From NCBI GenBank assembly GCA_012270555.1, contig JAAXIC010000012.1, positions 1 to 40,440 on the forward strand: a stretch of 40,440 nucleotides of DNA, in the 5' to 3' direction. Of the stretch, positions 39,433-40,440 are shown piece by piece; the stretch's first letter is position 1; the number at the start of each line of letters is the position of its first letter. The notes under the pieces were generated by a model. The model saw only the letters and a program-made list of their open reading frames with translations. It made no database searches and was not told where the DNA came from. The DNA is from Chloroflexota bacterium. GTDB lineage: Bacteria; Chloroflexota; UBA11872; VXOZ01. A program made the translations under genes and the position numbers.

Positions 39433-40220
39433 GCGCTTAACTGCAACAGTCGCATGGTGTTCCCGCCGAGGATGGCTTCTTTCTGCGCGGCAGTAAGCTG
39501 GCGGCAGTGGCGTTCGATGAGTTGCGGGCCGAATTCGATGGGCATGTGCGGGGCGTTGGTGGCGTTGAGGACGCGCGCGGCGCCGACGCCATTCACAAGG
39601 TTCTGCACATAGATGGGCCGGAGGACGCCGGCCAGGTCAACGAGGGTGTTCTCCGCGCGCTGCATGAACGGCACGACTTCGTCAAGAAAGCCCGGCACGC
39701 CGGCATGGGCGATGATGAAGGTGATCTGCGGAAAGTCGAGAGCGAGATTGGCGACGAGGGCTGGCGTGCAGGTGTGGCCGTGCTCCTCGCCGGTATGAAT
39801 CATGACCGGCACCTGCAATGCCGCGATGGCTTCCAGGACCGGCCCCATGAGCGCGCGGTCGGCGAGGGAATAGAAGCCTGCGCCGTAGGGGGAGGCGTCG
39901 ATGGTGTTGAACTTCACGGCGTGAAAGCCGAGCTCCCGCAGCCAGTAATACATCTCATCGATGGCCGTTTGGCCGCGGGTGGGCTTGACGCGCACGAAAC
40001 CGTAGATGCGGTCCGGGTAGTCGGCAATGGCTTGGGCGATGCGCTCGTGGTCGGCGGCAAAGTGATCAGCAGCGCCCACACCGGGCGGCGCGCACAGGGC
40101 GCGCTCCACGCCGCCGCGATCCATGTAGGCGATCATATCCTCGCCCTGCATCGTGGCGGGCATGCCCTGGGCTTCCCAGATGGGATTCCGCCCCAGGTAG
40201 CAATGCGCGTCGAAAACCAC
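39429..40220 (-). CDS. Amidohydrolase-2-like TIM-barrel protein with altered metal site
   Basis: The 263-residue protein has the fold pattern of amidohydrolase family 2 (ACMSD-like) proteins: FDAHCYLGRN at strand 1, DYPDRIYGFVRVKP, LGFHAVKFNT, VPVMIHTGEEHG with His142, and ITFIIAHAGVPG with His172. The final segment reads ILGGNTMRLLQL as in the family. Two usual metal ligands differ: the strand 1 HxH is His6-Cys-Tyr8, and the strand 8 Ser-Asp is Thr-Asn222. The start is GTG at 40220 with GGAG eight bases upstream. The stop overlaps the next gene's start. It could be a weak or non-metal enzyme, or a binding protein. Substrate unknown. Confidence 0.8.
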   Translation of the reverse strand: MVFDAHCYLGRNPIWEAQGMPATMQGEDMIAYMDRGGVERALCAPPGVGAADHFAADHERIAQAIADYPDRIYGFVRVKPTRGQTAIDEMYYWLRELGFHAVKFNTIDASPYGAGFYSLADRALMGPVLEAIAALQVPVMIHTGEEHGHTCTPALVANLALDFPQITFIIAHAGVPGFLDEVVPFMQRAENTLVDLAGVLRPIYVQNLVNGVGAARVLNATNAPHMPIEFGPQLIERHCRQLTAAQKEAILGGNTMRLLQLSA

Positions 40221-40316
40221 GAACTCAGCTCCGTGTTTGCTGTTGCGACCTCAGCGATGCTCGACCAAGTAAATGTGACTGAGTATTCGCTGAAGAAAGA
40301 CTCACCCTCACCCTGG

Positions 40317-40338
40317 CCCTCTCCCTCGAGGGAGAGGG
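40317..40338. repeat. Perfect 22-base palindrome after the SecA-type gene
   Basis: The site is a perfect palindrome centred on CTCGAG with CCCTCTCC on the left and its complement on the right. It stands about 60 bases past the stop of the partial gene and before the amidohydrolase-like gene. It may act as a terminator, though no T-run follows on the minus strand; it may equally be a dispersed repeat. Confidence 0.7.
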
Positions 40339-40398
40339 GATTCCGCGCCTCTCAGCCTCATAGGCAAGGGTACTTCCCGAGCGGATTCCTGGTCGTTC

Positions 40399-40440
40399 TC
40401 ACCGCCCGTGGCAGCGCTTGAACTTCTTGCCGCTGCCGCA
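40399..40440 (-). CDS. secA: SEC-C zinc motif, probably the C-terminus of SecA
   Basis: The last 13 codons of a gene that enters from the right edge read CGSGKKFKRCHGR and then TGA. This is the SEC-C zinc-binding tail, which in SecA binds SecB and phospholipid. SecA is the most likely owner, but other proteins carry the same tail; the rest of the gene is outside the window. Confidence 0.65.
   Translation of the reverse strand, partial: CGSGKKFKRCHGR

Overview
The window reads as ordinary bacterial chromosome: dense genes with GGAG-type ribosome binding sites, many GTG or TTG starts and GC-rich third positions. The taxon is inferred to be Chloroflexota-like, with moderate confidence. The reasons are the RpoB and RpoC sequences (RpoC has a long helical insert after its first zinc site), tail repeats in a secreted propeller protein of the kind seen in Chloroflexi, a transaldolase and phosphoglucose isomerase that match the two halves of the fused enzyme, and many short palindromic repeats between genes.

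Layout: 1-2.6 kb is an accessory patch. An IS5-type element running off the left edge has cut the 5' end of a solute-binding protein gene, which also has a TAG stop in frame; an intact tandem paralogue follows. From 2.6 to 5.2 kb on the minus strand lie an unrecognised 344-residue protein and a membrane protein fused to a spermidine-synthase-like domain. From 5.4 to 20.6 kb on the plus strand is a long run dominated by central carbon metabolism: glycerate kinase, a LysM membrane protein, an Asp-box propeller protein, pyruvate kinase, a deacetylase-like protein, RpiB, a methyltransferase, transaldolase, phosphoglucose isomerase, glucose-6-phosphate dehydrogenase, and then prolyl-tRNA synthetase. 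From 21 to 28.2 kb on the minus strand are an NmrA-like oxidoreductase, an SMP-30 lactonase and a complete pyruvate dehydrogenase set (E1 alpha, E1 beta, E2, E3), with a 99-residue coiled-coil membrane protein between the two E1 genes. D-aminoacyl-tRNA deacylase (plus strand) is divergent from it. From 29.2 to 37.4 kb on the minus strand are rpoB and rpoC. From 37.8 to 40.4 kb on the minus strand are a PYROXD2-like flavoprotein, an amidohydrolase-fold protein that has lost expected metal ligands, and the last 13 codons of a SecA-type SEC-C protein.

The enzymes link glycolysis, the pentose phosphate route and entry to the TCA cycle: Zwf, RpiB, Tal and Pgi interconvert sugar phosphates, glycerate kinase and pyruvate kinase feed pyruvate, and the PDH complex makes acetyl-CoA. 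No complete undescribed defence or mobile system was seen. The best leads are the extra gene inside the pdh operon, hairpin repeats that have entered the rpoB coding sequence and abut its stop codon, the doubly broken binding-protein paralogue, and the altered active-site motifs in the amidohydrolase-like protein and in E2.
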